Origin: Dysgonomonas sp. 25
GTDB taxonomy: Bacteria; Bacteroidota; Bacteroidia; Bacteroidales; Dysgonomonadaceae
Length of the DNA: 64,000 nt
Direction of reading: 5' to 3'
Assembly: GCF_010501075.1 (NCBI RefSeq)
Contig: NZ_QVMN01000002.1
Location: 310,001 to 374,000 of the forward strand
Position numbers and translations under genes: made by a program. Of the stretch, positions 45,841 to 54,222 are shown one piece after another. The stretch's first letter is position 1. Each line of letters starts with the position of its first letter. Under the pieces are notes generated by a model, which saw only the letters and a program-made list of their open reading frames with translations, had not been told where the DNA came from and did no database searches.

Positions 45841-46395
45841 ATGTCGAAAGAAGAAGACGAAGATAAATTGATAAAGGAACTATTGGATGAGAAAACGCAA
45901 CGGAACGCTTTCTCGCGATTGGTTTCTCAATATAGCGAACCGCTTTATTGGCAGATACGTAAAATTGTACTCGAGCACGAAGATGCCAACGATGTACTAC
46001 AAAATACGTTTCTGAAAATATGGGGGGGATTGAATACATTCAGGGGAGAATCGAAGCTTTCGACGTGGCTTTATCGCATAGCGATAAACGAAGCTATTGC
46101 TTTCTTGAATAAGCAGCGGGCGCAGCATAATGTCTCTATCGACGATGCCGATACCTTTTTGCTGGCAAAACTCGAAGGAGATACGTATTTCGACGGAGAC
46201 GAGGCACAGCTGAAATTGCAAAAGGCTATCCTGCTATTGCCCGAAAAACAACGCTTGGTTTTCAATATGAAATATTTCGACGAAATGAAGTATGAAGAAA
46301 TGTCGGATATTTTAGAAACCTCGGTTGGCGCTCTGAAAGCCTCTTACCACCATGCTGTAAAAAAAATTGAAGAATTTTTGTCACAGGAGCATTAA
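45841..46395 (+). CDS. ECF RNA polymerase sigma factor
   Basis: A 184-residue sigma-70 family ECF factor from ATG 45841 (a TTG lies 3 bp earlier). Region 2 has HEDANDVLQNTFLKIW and STWLYRIAINEAI; region 4 has LPEKQRLVFNMKYFDEMKYEEMSDI and the recognition helix around VGALKASYHHAVKK. Next gene encodes a single-span anti-sigma-like protein, followed by a Spy-like protein. The target regulon is unknown. Confidence 0.93.
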   Translation: MSKEEDEDKLIKELLDEKTQRNAFSRLVSQYSEPLYWQIRKIVLEHEDANDVLQNTFLKIWGGLNTFRGESKLSTWLYRIAINEAIAFLNKQRAQHNVSIDDADTFLLAKLEGDTYFDGDEAQLKLQKAILLLPEKQRLVFNMKYFDEMKYEEMSDILETSVGALKASYHHAVKKIEEFLSQEH

Positions 46396-46474
46396 ACCTT
46401 TTACCTTTATTTTAGTCTATAGATATAAGAATAGGAATGTGCTATTTGACGGTTTTCTTAAAAAAATAAACAAA

Positions 46475-46834
46475 ATGTTAGAAAAGTTTGACAAAAATGC
46501 AAATCCATTTAAAGTTCCTGAAAATTATTTCGCGGACTTTAATAAGAGCATAATGGAGCAATTGCCCTCGCCCCAACAGGAGAAGGCAAAAAAGGTTCCG
46601 TTATGGAAAAAGTATGTACCGTGGACGGCTGTCGCAGCGGCACTGATTGGAGCTGTATTTTATATAGGCTTTATTTTTGATAAAGCAGATAATGGAGCTA
46701 CCTCCGGTTCTGTGCAGCAAACTAACTATGCGGCAACAACCTTTACAGAAGACGAGATGGTCGATTATATGGAGGAGGAAGTCATTGCCTCGGCCTATAA
46801 CGACATGCTCTATTATGATAGTATGTATAAATGA
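46475..46834 (+). CDS. Anti-sigma-like single-span membrane protein
   Basis: A 119-residue protein: N-terminal cytoplasmic segment with NPFKVPENYFADFNKSIM, a motif found in proteins encoded next to Bacteroidetes ECF sigma genes, one membrane helix (about 50-69) and an acidic C-terminal periplasmic tail ending YDSMYK. A longer frame from 46367 overlaps the sigma gene but would begin with unlikely sequence, so ATG 46475 is chosen. Anti-sigma function is inferred from position and topology. Confidence 0.78.
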   Translation: MLEKFDKNANPFKVPENYFADFNKSIMEQLPSPQQEKAKKVPLWKKYVPWTAVAAALIGAVFYIGFIFDKADNGATSGSVQQTNYAATTFTEDEMVDYMEEEVIASAYNDMLYYDSMYK

Positions 46835-46857
46835 AATAAATAGAAGCAGGCAATAAG

Positions 46858-47313
46858 ATGAAAAATATATTAATATTAGCAATTCTGTTACTCGGTACGG
46901 TTTCGATGAATGCCCAACAAAAGGGAGGCGGACGCGGCAATTTTGATTTGGATGCATTCAAGGCCGAACGAATGACTTACTTTACGAAAGAGTTGAAACT
47001 GACGGATGCTCAAGCTAAAACGTTTGCGCCGATATTCAACGAGTTTATGTCGAAAAAGTTCCAGGCGAATAAAGAAGCCCGTACAAAAGCGAGAGATATA
47101 CACCATAACGGGGCAAAAAGCGAAGCCAGCTATCGCGGAGCTACTCAGGCTTTTCTCGATGCCAAAGTAGAGGAAGCTAAAATTCAGAAGGAATACTATA
47201 AGAAATTGGAATCGGTATTGACTGCCGAACAGCTCTATAATTTCTCGAAGGTCGAAATGGATTTTATGAAGAACTGGATTGAGAAAAATAATAGAAATCA
47301 CCATCATTATTAA
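46858..47313 (+). CDS. Spy/LTXXQ-like periplasmic protein
   Basis: A 151-residue exported protein with a signal peptide (about 1-20, cleavage near MNAQ). The mature part is helical and charged, with KELKLTDAQAKTFAPIF and KLESVLTAEQLYNFSK, both resembling the LTxxQ motifs of Spy/CpxP-type chaperones, and a histidine-rich end NRNHHHY. It is the last gene of the TPR-sigma-anti-sigma group and could be a stress-induced chaperone or metal binder. Confidence 0.78.
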   Translation: MKNILILAILLLGTVSMNAQQKGGGRGNFDLDAFKAERMTYFTKELKLTDAQAKTFAPIFNEFMSKKFQANKEARTKARDIHHNGAKSEASYRGATQAFLDAKVEEAKIQKEYYKKLESVLTAEQLYNFSKVEMDFMKNWIEKNNRNHHHY

Positions 47314-47330
47314 AAAAAGATGACTTATTG

Positions 47331-47361
47331 TTTGGATTTTTAATATAAAGCTGTATTTTTG
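47331..47361 (+). promoter_or_regulatory. his operon promoter
   Basis: TTTG at 47331-47334 and TATTTTTG at 47354-47361 are exactly 19 bp apart, the Bacteroidetes consensus. The expected start is near 47368, just before the leader peptide. Confidence 0.8.
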
Positions 47362-47381
47362 TACAGAATAATAATTGAAAT

Positions 47382-47432
47382 ATGAATAAAAGATTACATA
47401 ACCATCATAAACTAATTACTACCCCAAGGTAA
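47382..47432 (+). CDS. hisL: Histidine operon leader peptide
   Basis: ATG 47382 opens a 16-codon frame reading MNKRLHNHHKLITTPR, with three histidines in four codons (His6, His8, His9), and ends at TAA 47430-47432. The stop overlaps the GGTAAG that can pair with the downstream terminator arm. This is a textbook attenuator leader: ribosome stalling at His codons when His-tRNA is scarce would expose GGTAAG. Confidence 0.8.
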   Translation: MNKRLHNHHKLITTPR

Positions 47433-47505
47433 GTGATAAGGGAATGATTTTGTTGTAATCTGAAAAATATACCGGAGCTTACCATAGATGTGGTAAGCTC
47501 TTTTT
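47391..47505 (+). promoter_or_regulatory. Histidine transcription attenuator
   Basis: Four elements are readable. AGATTACA (47391-47398, over the His codons) can pair with TGTAATCT (47454-47461). GGTAAG (47428-47433, at the leader stop codon) can pair with CTTACC (47478-47483) as antiterminator. GAGCTTACCA (47475-47484) pairs perfectly with TGGTAAGCTC (47491-47500), followed by TTTTT (47501-47505), as terminator. A ribosome at the leader stop would mask GGTAAG and favour termination; a ribosome stalled at His codons would leave it free. Confidence 0.8.
47475..47505 (+). terminator. his attenuator terminator
   Basis: A perfect 10-bp stem with a 6-base loop (TAGATG) followed by T5, 26 bp before hisG. 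Confidence 0.85.
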
Positions 47506-47530
47506 GTATAACCCCCAACAATAAGTTGCT

Positions 47531-48385
47531 ATGATATTGAGAATTGCAGTACAATCGAAAGGACGCCTTTTCGAAGAAACGATGGAACTTCTGGAGGAAG
47601 CCGGAATCAAACTAAACAACAAAAAGCGGACATTGCTTGTCCCCGCCAAGGGTTTCCCGATAGAAGTCCTTTTCCTTCGCGACGATGACATTCCGCAGGC
47701 TGTGGCTACAGGCGTTGCCGATATAGGGATTGTAGGAGAAAACGAATTTGTAGAAAAGAACGAAGATGCTACCATCGTTAAACGCTTAGGGTTCAGTACC
47801 TGTCGTCTTTCGCTGGCTATCCCCAAAGATGAGGATTATCAGAACCTCGGATGGTTCGAAGGCAAAAAGATAGCCACCTCTTATCCGCATATCCTCAAGC
47901 AATATCTGCAACAATCGAATATCAATTCCGAAATACATGTCATTACCGGCTCGGTCGAAATCTCGCCCAGCATTGGTCTGGCAGATGCTATTTTCGACAT
48001 TGTCAGTTCGGGCGGGACATTGGTCAGCAACCGCCTGAAAGAAGTGGAAATCGTGATGCAATCCGAAGCCTTGTTAATAGCAACGAATCATTTGCCCGGA
48101 GAAAAACAAGCAATCCTCGACGAATTGATATTCCGTATCGAAGCTGTACAAACGGCCACAGATAAGAAATATATCATGCTCAATGCGCCCGAAGAAAAAC
48201 TGGATGAGATAATCGGCGTTTTGCCCGGTATGAAAAGTCCCACTGTGACGCCTCTGGCGACAAAAGGCTGGTGTTCGGTGCAGTCGGTTATCGACGACGA
48301 ATCGTTCTGGGCTGTGATTAGTAGCCTGAAATCGCTTGGCGCAGAGGGTATTATTGTTTTACCTATAGAAAAAATGATTTTATGA
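47531..48385 (+). CDS. hisG: ATP phosphoribosyltransferase (long form)
   Basis: A 284-residue HisG of the long type: catalytic domain (1-210; MILRIAVQSKGRLFEETMELL, VATGVADIGIVGENE, DIVSSGGTLVSNRL) and a C-terminal regulatory ACT-like domain (about 212-284) that normally binds histidine for feedback inhibition, so no HisZ is needed. It condenses ATP and PRPP in the first step of histidine synthesis. Stop overlaps the next start by 4 bp. Confidence 0.97.
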   Translation: MILRIAVQSKGRLFEETMELLEEAGIKLNNKKRTLLVPAKGFPIEVLFLRDDDIPQAVATGVADIGIVGENEFVEKNEDATIVKRLGFSTCRLSLAIPKDEDYQNLGWFEGKKIATSYPHILKQYLQQSNINSEIHVITGSVEISPSIGLADAIFDIVSSGGTLVSNRLKEVEIVMQSEALLIATNHLPGEKQAILDELIFRIEAVQTATDKKYIMLNAPEEKLDEIIGVLPGMKSPTVTPLATKGWCSVQSVIDDESFWAVISSLKSLGAEGIIVLPIEKMIL

Positions 48386-48909
48386 TACCGGTTTCGGATG
48401 ACATACTATTGCAACCCTTGTCGCAGGAGCATAGCCCTTTGATATTCAATGCAATTGATAGTCAGCGGGAGTATATGCGCACATGGTTGCCCTTTGTCGA
48501 TTCTACGCACGAAGTAGGCGATACGCAAAAAGCCTTGGAAGGCTTGATTGACGGGATTAATGAGCAGTTTGTTATTTACTACAAACATGAATTTGTAGGG
48601 TTAGTCGGATTCAAGGATACTGATGCCGGCAACAAACGAACGGAAATTGGTTACTGGTTGTCGCAATGTGCACAAGGAAAGGGTATTATGACCAAATCCG
48701 TTCTGCGCTTATTATCCTATGCTTTCGAAGAAAAAGAACTGAATCGGGTGCAAATAAAAGTAGCCGTGAAAAATAAAAAAAGCCGTGCAATACCCGAACG
48801 GATTGGTTTTCAGCAGGAAGGGATTGAGCGCGACGGCGAATTACTGGTAGATAACCAATTTACCGATATTGTTGTATACAGTTTACTGAAAAGAGAATTT
48901 AAACGCTGA
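48382..48909 (+). CDS. GNAT N-acetyltransferase (RimL-like)
   Basis: A 175-residue GNAT protein: LQPLSQEHSPLIFNAID, IGYWLSQCAQGKGIMTKSVLRL with the acetyl-CoA pyrophosphate loop QGKGI, and LNRVQIKVAVKNKKSRAI, all as in RimJ/RimL-type ribosomal protein N-acetyltransferases. It overlaps hisG by 4 bp and lies 4 bp before hisD, so it is fully inside the his operon. No known link to histidine synthesis; function within the operon unknown. Confidence 0.88.
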   Translation: MIPVSDDILLQPLSQEHSPLIFNAIDSQREYMRTWLPFVDSTHEVGDTQKALEGLIDGINEQFVIYYKHEFVGLVGFKDTDAGNKRTEIGYWLSQCAQGKGIMTKSVLRLLSYAFEEKELNRVQIKVAVKNKKSRAIPERIGFQQEGIERDGELLVDNQFTDIVVYSLLKREFKR

Positions 48910-48913
48910 TAAC

Positions 48914-50191
48914 ATGCAGATAATCAAATATCCGGTGCGTGATACATGGGCAGACCTCTTGAAGCGTCCGCATTTCGATACATCTTCGTTGCAATCGACA
49001 GTCAATGCGGTGTTGAATGATGTCCGCGAGCGGGGAGATGAAGCCCTTTTCTATTATGCCGAAAAGTTCGATAAGGTAAGGCTGTCTTCCCTCTTGGTGT
49101 CGAAAGAGGAAATCAATGCATCCGAATCGCTCGTTTCGTCCGAACTGAAAACTGCTATCCGTCAGGCGAAACGAAACATAGAGATATTTCATCGTAGTCA
49201 GGTTTTCGAGACGAAGAAAATAGAAACCTCACCGGGTGTCACTTGTTGGCAAAAAGCTGTTGCAATCGAGAAGGTCGGATTGTATATCCCGGGTGGAACA
49301 GCGCCTTTGTTTTCGACGGTTCTGATGCTTGCCATTCCCGCTAAAATAGCAGGCTCGAAAGAGATTATCCTTTGCACCCCCCCCGATAAGGACGGAAAAG
49401 TGCATCCGGCTATCCTCTTTGCAGCCAAGGAAGCGGGCGTAGATAAAATATTCAAAGCCGGAGGGGCACAGGCAATCTCTGCGATGGCCTACGGAACGGA
49501 ATCGGTGCCGAAAGTGTATAAGATATTCGGCCCCGGAAACCAGTATGTGATGGCGGCCAAACAGCTTGTCAGCCTGACGGATGTGGCGATAGACATGCCT
49601 GCCGGTCCTTCGGAAGTGCAGGTGATTGCCGACCGTATGGCTAATCCTGTTTTTATAGCGGCAGACTTGCTCTCGCAGGCTGAGCATGGAGGGGATAGCC
49701 AGGTTATTCTGACAACGACCGACGAAGTTTTGTTGCTGGAGGTTGAGAAAGAGGTTAATCGTCAATTGGCCATGCTTCCTCGTTGCGAGATTGCCACAAA
49801 AGCACTCGATAACAGTAAGTTGATATTGCTGCATACCGATGAAGAAATTATTGAAATGACCAATGAATATGCGCCCGAGCACCTGATTATAGAGACGGAA
49901 AACTATTTGCAGTTAGCTGATAGGGTAGTGAATGCCGGTTCGGTTTTTCTGGGGAATTATACACCCGAAAGTGCAGGCGATTATGCTTCGGGTACGAATC
50001 ATACCTTGCCGACAAGCGGCTATGCAAAAGCATATAGTGGTGTCAATCTGGATAGCTTTGTAAAGAAAATAACTTTTCAGGAGATAACCCGCGAAGGTAT
50101 TCGCCATTTGGGCGGTACAATCGAGGTAATGGCTGAAAATGAGCAACTTTACGCGCATAAAAATGCTGTAACGGTAAGGATGAAAGAATGA
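48914..50191 (+). CDS. hisD: Histidinol dehydrogenase
   Basis: A 425-residue HisD. Recognisable are KVGLYIPGGTAPLFSTVLM, GGAQAISAMAYGTESVPKV, IFGPGNQYVMAAKQ, DMPAGPSEVQVIAD, the zinc/catalytic LLSQAEHGGDSQ and NEYAPEHLI. It oxidises histidinol to histidine in two NAD-dependent steps. Its stop overlaps the next start by 4 bp. Confidence 0.97.
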   Translation: MQIIKYPVRDTWADLLKRPHFDTSSLQSTVNAVLNDVRERGDEALFYYAEKFDKVRLSSLLVSKEEINASESLVSSELKTAIRQAKRNIEIFHRSQVFETKKIETSPGVTCWQKAVAIEKVGLYIPGGTAPLFSTVLMLAIPAKIAGSKEIILCTPPDKDGKVHPAILFAAKEAGVDKIFKAGGAQAISAMAYGTESVPKVYKIFGPGNQYVMAAKQLVSLTDVAIDMPAGPSEVQVIADRMANPVFIAADLLSQAEHGGDSQVILTTTDEVLLLEVEKEVNRQLAMLPRCEIATKALDNSKLILLHTDEEIIEMTNEYAPEHLIIETENYLQLADRVVNAGSVFLGNYTPESAGDYASGTNHTLPTSGYAKAYSGVNLDSFVKKITFQEITREGIRHLGGTIEVMAENEQLYAHKNAVTVRMKE

Positions 50192-50631
50192 TTTACGAGA
50201 AGGAAATAATATATGGTACATCGGAGCATCAAGAGATGATTGCGCTTCGGAACAGGATATTGCGCGAACCGTGGGGACTTTCTTTCTCGGACGAAGATTT
50301 GAAAAAAGAAAGAAATGATTTTTTGCTTTGCTGCTGCAATGTAAAAGATGATAAAATTGTAGGATGTTGCGTCCTCACACCTTTGAATGATAATACGTTA
50401 CAATTGAGACAGATGGCTGTTGAATCATTTCGCCAAGGGAAAGGTATTGGTTCTAAGATATTGTTCTTCGCAGAAGAAATAGCTAAGAAAAATCAATATA
50501 AATATATATACCTTCATGCACGCAAAGAAGCTGTTGCCTTTTACAAAAAAAATGGATATGATGTAGAAGGCGAAGAGTTTATCGAAGTGGGTATGCCTCA
50601 CTATGAGATGTTGAAAAAAATACTATTATAG
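50188..50631 (+). CDS. GNAT N-acetyltransferase
   Basis: A 147-residue GNAT domain protein of the ElaA/YitI kind: [34 protein letters not shown] (acetyl-CoA loop QGKGIG) and [23 protein letters not shown]. It lies between hisD (4-bp overlap) and hisC (2 bp ahead), so it is translated with them. Not related closely to the other GNAT of the operon. Substrate unknown. Confidence 0.88.
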   Translation: MIYEKEIIYGTSEHQEMIALRNRILREPWGLSFSDEDLKKERNDFLLCCCNVKDDKIVGCCVLTPLNDNTLQLRQMAVESFRQGKGIGSKILFFAEEIAKKNQYKYIYLHARKEAVAFYKKNGYDVEGEEFIEVGMPHYEMLKKILL

Positions 50632-50633
50632 AT

Positions 50634-51668
50634 ATGAAAGATTTACAACAACTGGTTCGTCCGAATATCTGGAGCCTGAAACCTTATTCTTCGGCTCGCG
50701 ACGAATTTAAAGGGGAAGCGTCTGTTTATTTAGATGCTAATGAAAATCCCTTGCGCGACAATTATAACCGCTATCCCGACCCTTTGCAATGGACATTGAA
50801 AGCTAAAATAGCCGAAGTAAAAGGCGTGGCGGCGGAATCTATTTTTCTGGGGAATGGAAGCGACGAGCCTATCGACTTGGTTTTTCGTATCTTTTGCGAG
50901 CCGGCTGTCGATAATGTCGTAGCCATGAATCCTACTTATGGTATGTATCAGGTGTGCGCCGATATTAATCATGTGGAATACAGGAAAGTGGCGTTGAATA
51001 AAGATTTTTCGTTGAATGCAGACCGAATCCTTAGAGCTACGGATGCGAATACGAAAATCATATTTCTTTGCTCACCTAATAACCCGACAGGTAATTTGCT
51101 GGATAAGAAAGAAGTAGAAAAAATAATAACTTCTTTCGATGGGATTGTCGTTGTCGATGAGGCGTATATCGACTTTGCTTCGGAAGGAACTCTTATGGCA
51201 GAATTGGATAACTACCCGAATCTCATTATCTTGCAAACGTTTTCCAAGGCATGGGGATTGGCAGCCGTGCGTTTGGGTATGGCTTTTGCCTCGCCGGAGA
51301 TTATTGGCCTGTTCAATAAGGTGAAATATCCGTATAACGTGAATGCACTTACGCAGGAGTTTGTTTCGAAAGCGTTGGATAATACGGCGCAGACAAAAGC
51401 GTGGATTGATACGATTCTCAAAGGACGGTCGTATCTTGTAGGTGAATTGTCGAAAAATAAGTTGGTGGAAAAGATATATCCGACGGATGCCAATTTTGTC
51501 TTGGTAAAAGTTGCCGATGCCGTAGGGATATATAATAAATTGGCCGAAAAAGGGATTATTGTCCGCAACCGTAATTCTGTTGCTATGTGTGGCGGGTGCC
51601 TGCGGATAACGGTGGGTACGGAGGAGGAGAACCGGAGTTTGATAACAGCATTACAACATTTACAATGA
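50634..51668 (+). CDS. hisC: Histidinol-phosphate aminotransferase
   Basis: A 344-residue class I/II PLP aminotransferase. [49 protein letters not shown] and the PLP lysine in [14 protein letters not shown] (about 203-216) match HisC. It transaminates imidazole-acetol phosphate to histidinol phosphate. Its stop overlaps the start of the next gene (ATGA). Confidence 0.96.
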   Translation: MKDLQQLVRPNIWSLKPYSSARDEFKGEASVYLDANENPLRDNYNRYPDPLQWTLKAKIAEVKGVAAESIFLGNGSDEPIDLVFRIFCEPAVDNVVAMNPTYGMYQVCADINHVEYRKVALNKDFSLNADRILRATDANTKIIFLCSPNNPTGNLLDKKEVEKIITSFDGIVVVDEAYIDFASEGTLMAELDNYPNLIILQTFSKAWGLAAVRLGMAFASPEIIGLFNKVKYPYNVNALTQEFVSKALDNTAQTKAWIDTILKGRSYLVGELSKNKLVEKIYPTDANFVLVKVADAVGIYNKLAEKGIIVRNRNSVAMCGGCLRITVGTEEENRSLITALQHLQ

Positions 51669-52312
51669 AACGATTCTTTGCGTTTGTCTTTTTGCTCATT
51701 TGGGCTTCTCTGATTTTTACCTGTTCTTCGGCAGGAAATGACACTATTTATATAGATAAGAAAACTATATCAGCGTTGCTGCCTAAAATAAAAGACTGGC
51801 TCGATTATTATAATTTGGATATAAGAAAGTTCAAACCGGATGGAAGTTCGGGGATTTATATACCGCAGGAATACGAAGAATCTATTTTTTGCGCACAGCT
51901 ACCCGCTTCCGATTTGATGTACAAACCCAAGTTGCGGGAATATTCGCCTGATAAGAATTATTGTATACCATTGTATGAGTTTATTGCTCAGTATGATGAG
52001 GAAACAGGTCTCTATTACGGAGGATGGGACGATAGTCAGAGTGTGTGGCTGTATGATAAGTCAAAGAAGTTAGGCTCTGTTATTCAGTTCAATGGCGTGG
52101 GGAGCATCACCGAAGCTGCTTATTGGTTAGATAATAATACCTTTGTCTTGCTTGGGTATGAATGTGTTGATAATTATAAATTTACATTGCGTCTGTGTAA
52201 TTTGCAAACGGAGGATGCTGTCCATTATTCATTAGAGAAGGAACAGCCCGAAGAAGGAAAATCTTATTATACATTTGTATTGGCAAAACGGGGGATAGAG
52301 ATAATCGAGTAG
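51665..52312 (+). CDS. Hypothetical lipoprotein, paralogue 1
   Basis: A 215-residue protein from ATG 51665 (a longer frame from 51587 would run into hisC). The signal peptide ends in a lipobox-like FTC (Cys20), so it is probably a lipoprotein. The mature domain has [30 protein letters not shown] and [14 protein letters not shown]. The following gene encodes a clear paralogue sharing KP.LREYSP.K, DDSQ..WLY and AYWLD.NT. No family recognised. Starts by a 4-bp overlap with hisC, in the his operon. Confidence 0.78.
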   Translation: MKRFFAFVFLLIWASLIFTCSSAGNDTIYIDKKTISALLPKIKDWLDYYNLDIRKFKPDGSSGIYIPQEYEESIFCAQLPASDLMYKPKLREYSPDKNYCIPLYEFIAQYDEETGLYYGGWDDSQSVWLYDKSKKLGSVIQFNGVGSITEAAYWLDNNTFVLLGYECVDNYKFTLRLCNLQTEDAVHYSLEKEQPEEGKSYYTFVLAKRGIEIIE

Positions 52313-52330
52313 TCGATAAACAAGTGAAAT

Positions 52331-52993
52331 ATGAAAAAGAGAGCTGGTTTTATTCTTCTATTGTGCTTGGTTGGGTTGGTAATGCCGTGTAGGGCATCGC
52401 AGCCTCCGATAGATACCGCTCTGGTAGCTAAGATTCAACCATTGCTGTTGGGTTGGGCTAACTTTTATGGAGTAGCTGTAAAAGACTTTGAAAGATTATC
52501 TTCCAATCATAGCTTTATGCCCGAGCATATTGCATCGATAGACGGAAAGACGGACGAAACATTTTTTGTCGTGAAATTATCCGATGCAGAGTTGAAATAT
52601 AAACCACTTTTGCGCGAATATTCTCCGAATAAGCGATATTATGTTCCTTTATATGAGCATATTGTTTTTTATGATGACGAAAATAAGCAATATTATACCG
52701 GATTGGACGACAGCCAGAACATTTGGTTGTACAATACCAAGACGGCTCTGGGCTATATGATACAGTTTGTCGGTTCGTCATCTATTGCCGAAGGGGCTTA
52801 TTGGTTGGACGATAATACGCTGATTTTGTTGGGAAAAGAATACGATCGCGAGACGCATCTTTTCTTTATCATATTCGATTTCGGAACGATGAAAAGCAGT
52901 TATTTTTATGATAATAGAGGAGGCGATTACGAGAAATCCTCTTTTTACCGCTATGTTTTGAAGAAAAGAGGATTGAATATCAATGACGATTAG
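52331..52993 (+). CDS. Hypothetical exported protein, paralogue 2
   Basis: A 220-residue protein with a signal peptide (about 1-23, ending PCRAS). It aligns over most of its length with the previous protein: KPLLREYSPNKRYYVPLYE, LDDSQNIWLYN, GAYWLDDNTLILLG. The pair is therefore a tandem duplication. It lies 18 bp after paralogue 1 and 15 bp before hisB. Function unknown. Confidence 0.8.
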   Translation: MKKRAGFILLLCLVGLVMPCRASQPPIDTALVAKIQPLLLGWANFYGVAVKDFERLSSNHSFMPEHIASIDGKTDETFFVVKLSDAELKYKPLLREYSPNKRYYVPLYEHIVFYDDENKQYYTGLDDSQNIWLYNTKTALGYMIQFVGSSSIAEGAYWLDDNTLILLGKEYDRETHLFFIIFDFGTMKSSYFYDNRGGDYEKSSFYRYVLKKRGLNINDD

Positions 52994-53008
52994 AAATACT
53001 ATATATAC

Positions 53009-54124
53009 ATGAAAAAGAGAGCATTATTCATCGATAGGGACGGTACATTAGTGATAGAGCCACCGGTTGATTATCAGTTAGATAGTTTTGAGAAACTGGA
53101 GTTTTACCCGAAAGTTATCCGAAACCTGTATTTTATCCGTCAACAACTGGATTTTGAGTTTGTGATGGTAACCAATCAGGACGGCTTGGGTACAGCTTCT
53201 TTTCCCGAACAGACTTTCTGGGGCGTGCATAACCTGATGATGCAGACCTTCAAAGGGGAGGGGATAACCTTCGATGATGTGCTGATTGACCGCAGTTTCC
53301 CTGATGACCACTTGCCGACTCGAAAACCGGGCATCGGTATGCTGGGCAAGTATACGGGCGGCGACTACGATATGGAACACTCTTTCGTTATCGGCGACCG
53401 TCTGACGGATGTCGAACTGGCAAAGAATCTGGGATGTAAAGCTATTTTTATGCGCGATGATATGGACATACCCGCAGAACTGCTTCCGTATTGTGTGTTG
53501 CAAACGACAGACTGGGACAAAATTACCGAGTTCCTGTTTGCAGGGGAACGAAAAGCCGAAGTGAAGCGCGCAACGGCCGAAACGGACATATATATAGCCC
53601 TCAATCTGGATGGAAATGGAAAGTGCGATATTTCGACCGGATTGGGATTTTTCGACCACATGCTGGAACAAATTGGGAAGCATGGCGGGTTGGATTTGAC
53701 CATACAGGTGAAAGGCGACTTGAATGTAGATGAGCATCATACGATCGAGGATACGGGAATTGCTTTGGGCGAGGTTCTATACAAGGCTTTGGGCGACAAA
53801 CGGGGTATCGAGCGATATGGCTATTGCCTGCCGATGGATGATTGTCTTTGTCAGGTGGCACTGGATTTTGGCGGCCGTCCGTGGCTGGTCTGGGATGCTG
53901 AATTCAAGCGCGAAAGGGTAGGGGATATGCCTACCGAAATGTTTTTGCATTTCTTCAAGTCGTTGAGCGATAGCGCCAAAATGAATCTGAACATCAAAGC
54001 CGAGGGAGAAAACGAGCATCATAAAATCGAGGGTATTTTCAAAGCCTTTGCACGGGCACTGAAGATGGCGAAGAAACGCGATATATTCAATTATGAACTG
54101 CCTTCCACCAAGGGTGTGCTATGA
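53009..54124 (+). CDS. hisB: Bifunctional histidinol-phosphatase / imidazoleglycerol-phosphate dehydratase
   Basis: A 371-residue fusion. The N-terminal HAD phosphatase (about 1-165) has [12 protein letters not shown] with the nucleophile aspartates and [14 protein letters not shown]; the C-terminal dehydratase (about 178-371) has two Mn-binding histidine motifs, [15 protein letters not shown] and [17 protein letters not shown]. It catalyses steps 6 and 8 of histidine synthesis. The last his gene in the window; hisA, hisF, hisH and hisIE are not here. Confidence 0.97.
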   Translation: MKKRALFIDRDGTLVIEPPVDYQLDSFEKLEFYPKVIRNLYFIRQQLDFEFVMVTNQDGLGTASFPEQTFWGVHNLMMQTFKGEGITFDDVLIDRSFPDDHLPTRKPGIGMLGKYTGGDYDMEHSFVIGDRLTDVELAKNLGCKAIFMRDDMDIPAELLPYCVLQTTDWDKITEFLFAGERKAEVKRATAETDIYIALNLDGNGKCDISTGLGFFDHMLEQIGKHGGLDLTIQVKGDLNVDEHHTIEDTGIALGEVLYKALGDKRGIERYGYCLPMDDCLCQVALDFGGRPWLVWDAEFKRERVGDMPTEMFLHFFKSLSDSAKMNLNIKAEGENEHHKIEGIFKAFARALKMAKKRDIFNYELPSTKGVL

Positions 54125-54209
54125 TAATTGCAGGCAATAAAATAGAAGTATTTATAGTTATTTAAGCAGATTCTTTAAAAAACATTGATTTTGGATTGCT
54201 CTTTTTTTG

Positions 54210-54217
54210 TAAGTTTG
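54210..54217 (+). promoter_or_regulatory. -7 promoter element of the porin gene
   Basis: TAAGTTTG fits TAnnTTTG and lies 5 bp before ATG 54223, so the leader is very short or a nearby alternative is used; it rules out the in-frame start at 54196. Confidence 0.5.
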
Positions 54218-54222
54218 CAGCG

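Noticed and set aside
46367-46474. N-terminal extension of the anti-sigma-like gene overlapping the sigma gene
   Set aside because: The extra residues have no family character and overlap the end of region 4 of the sigma gene; MLEKFDKNANPF at 46475 is the normal kind of start.
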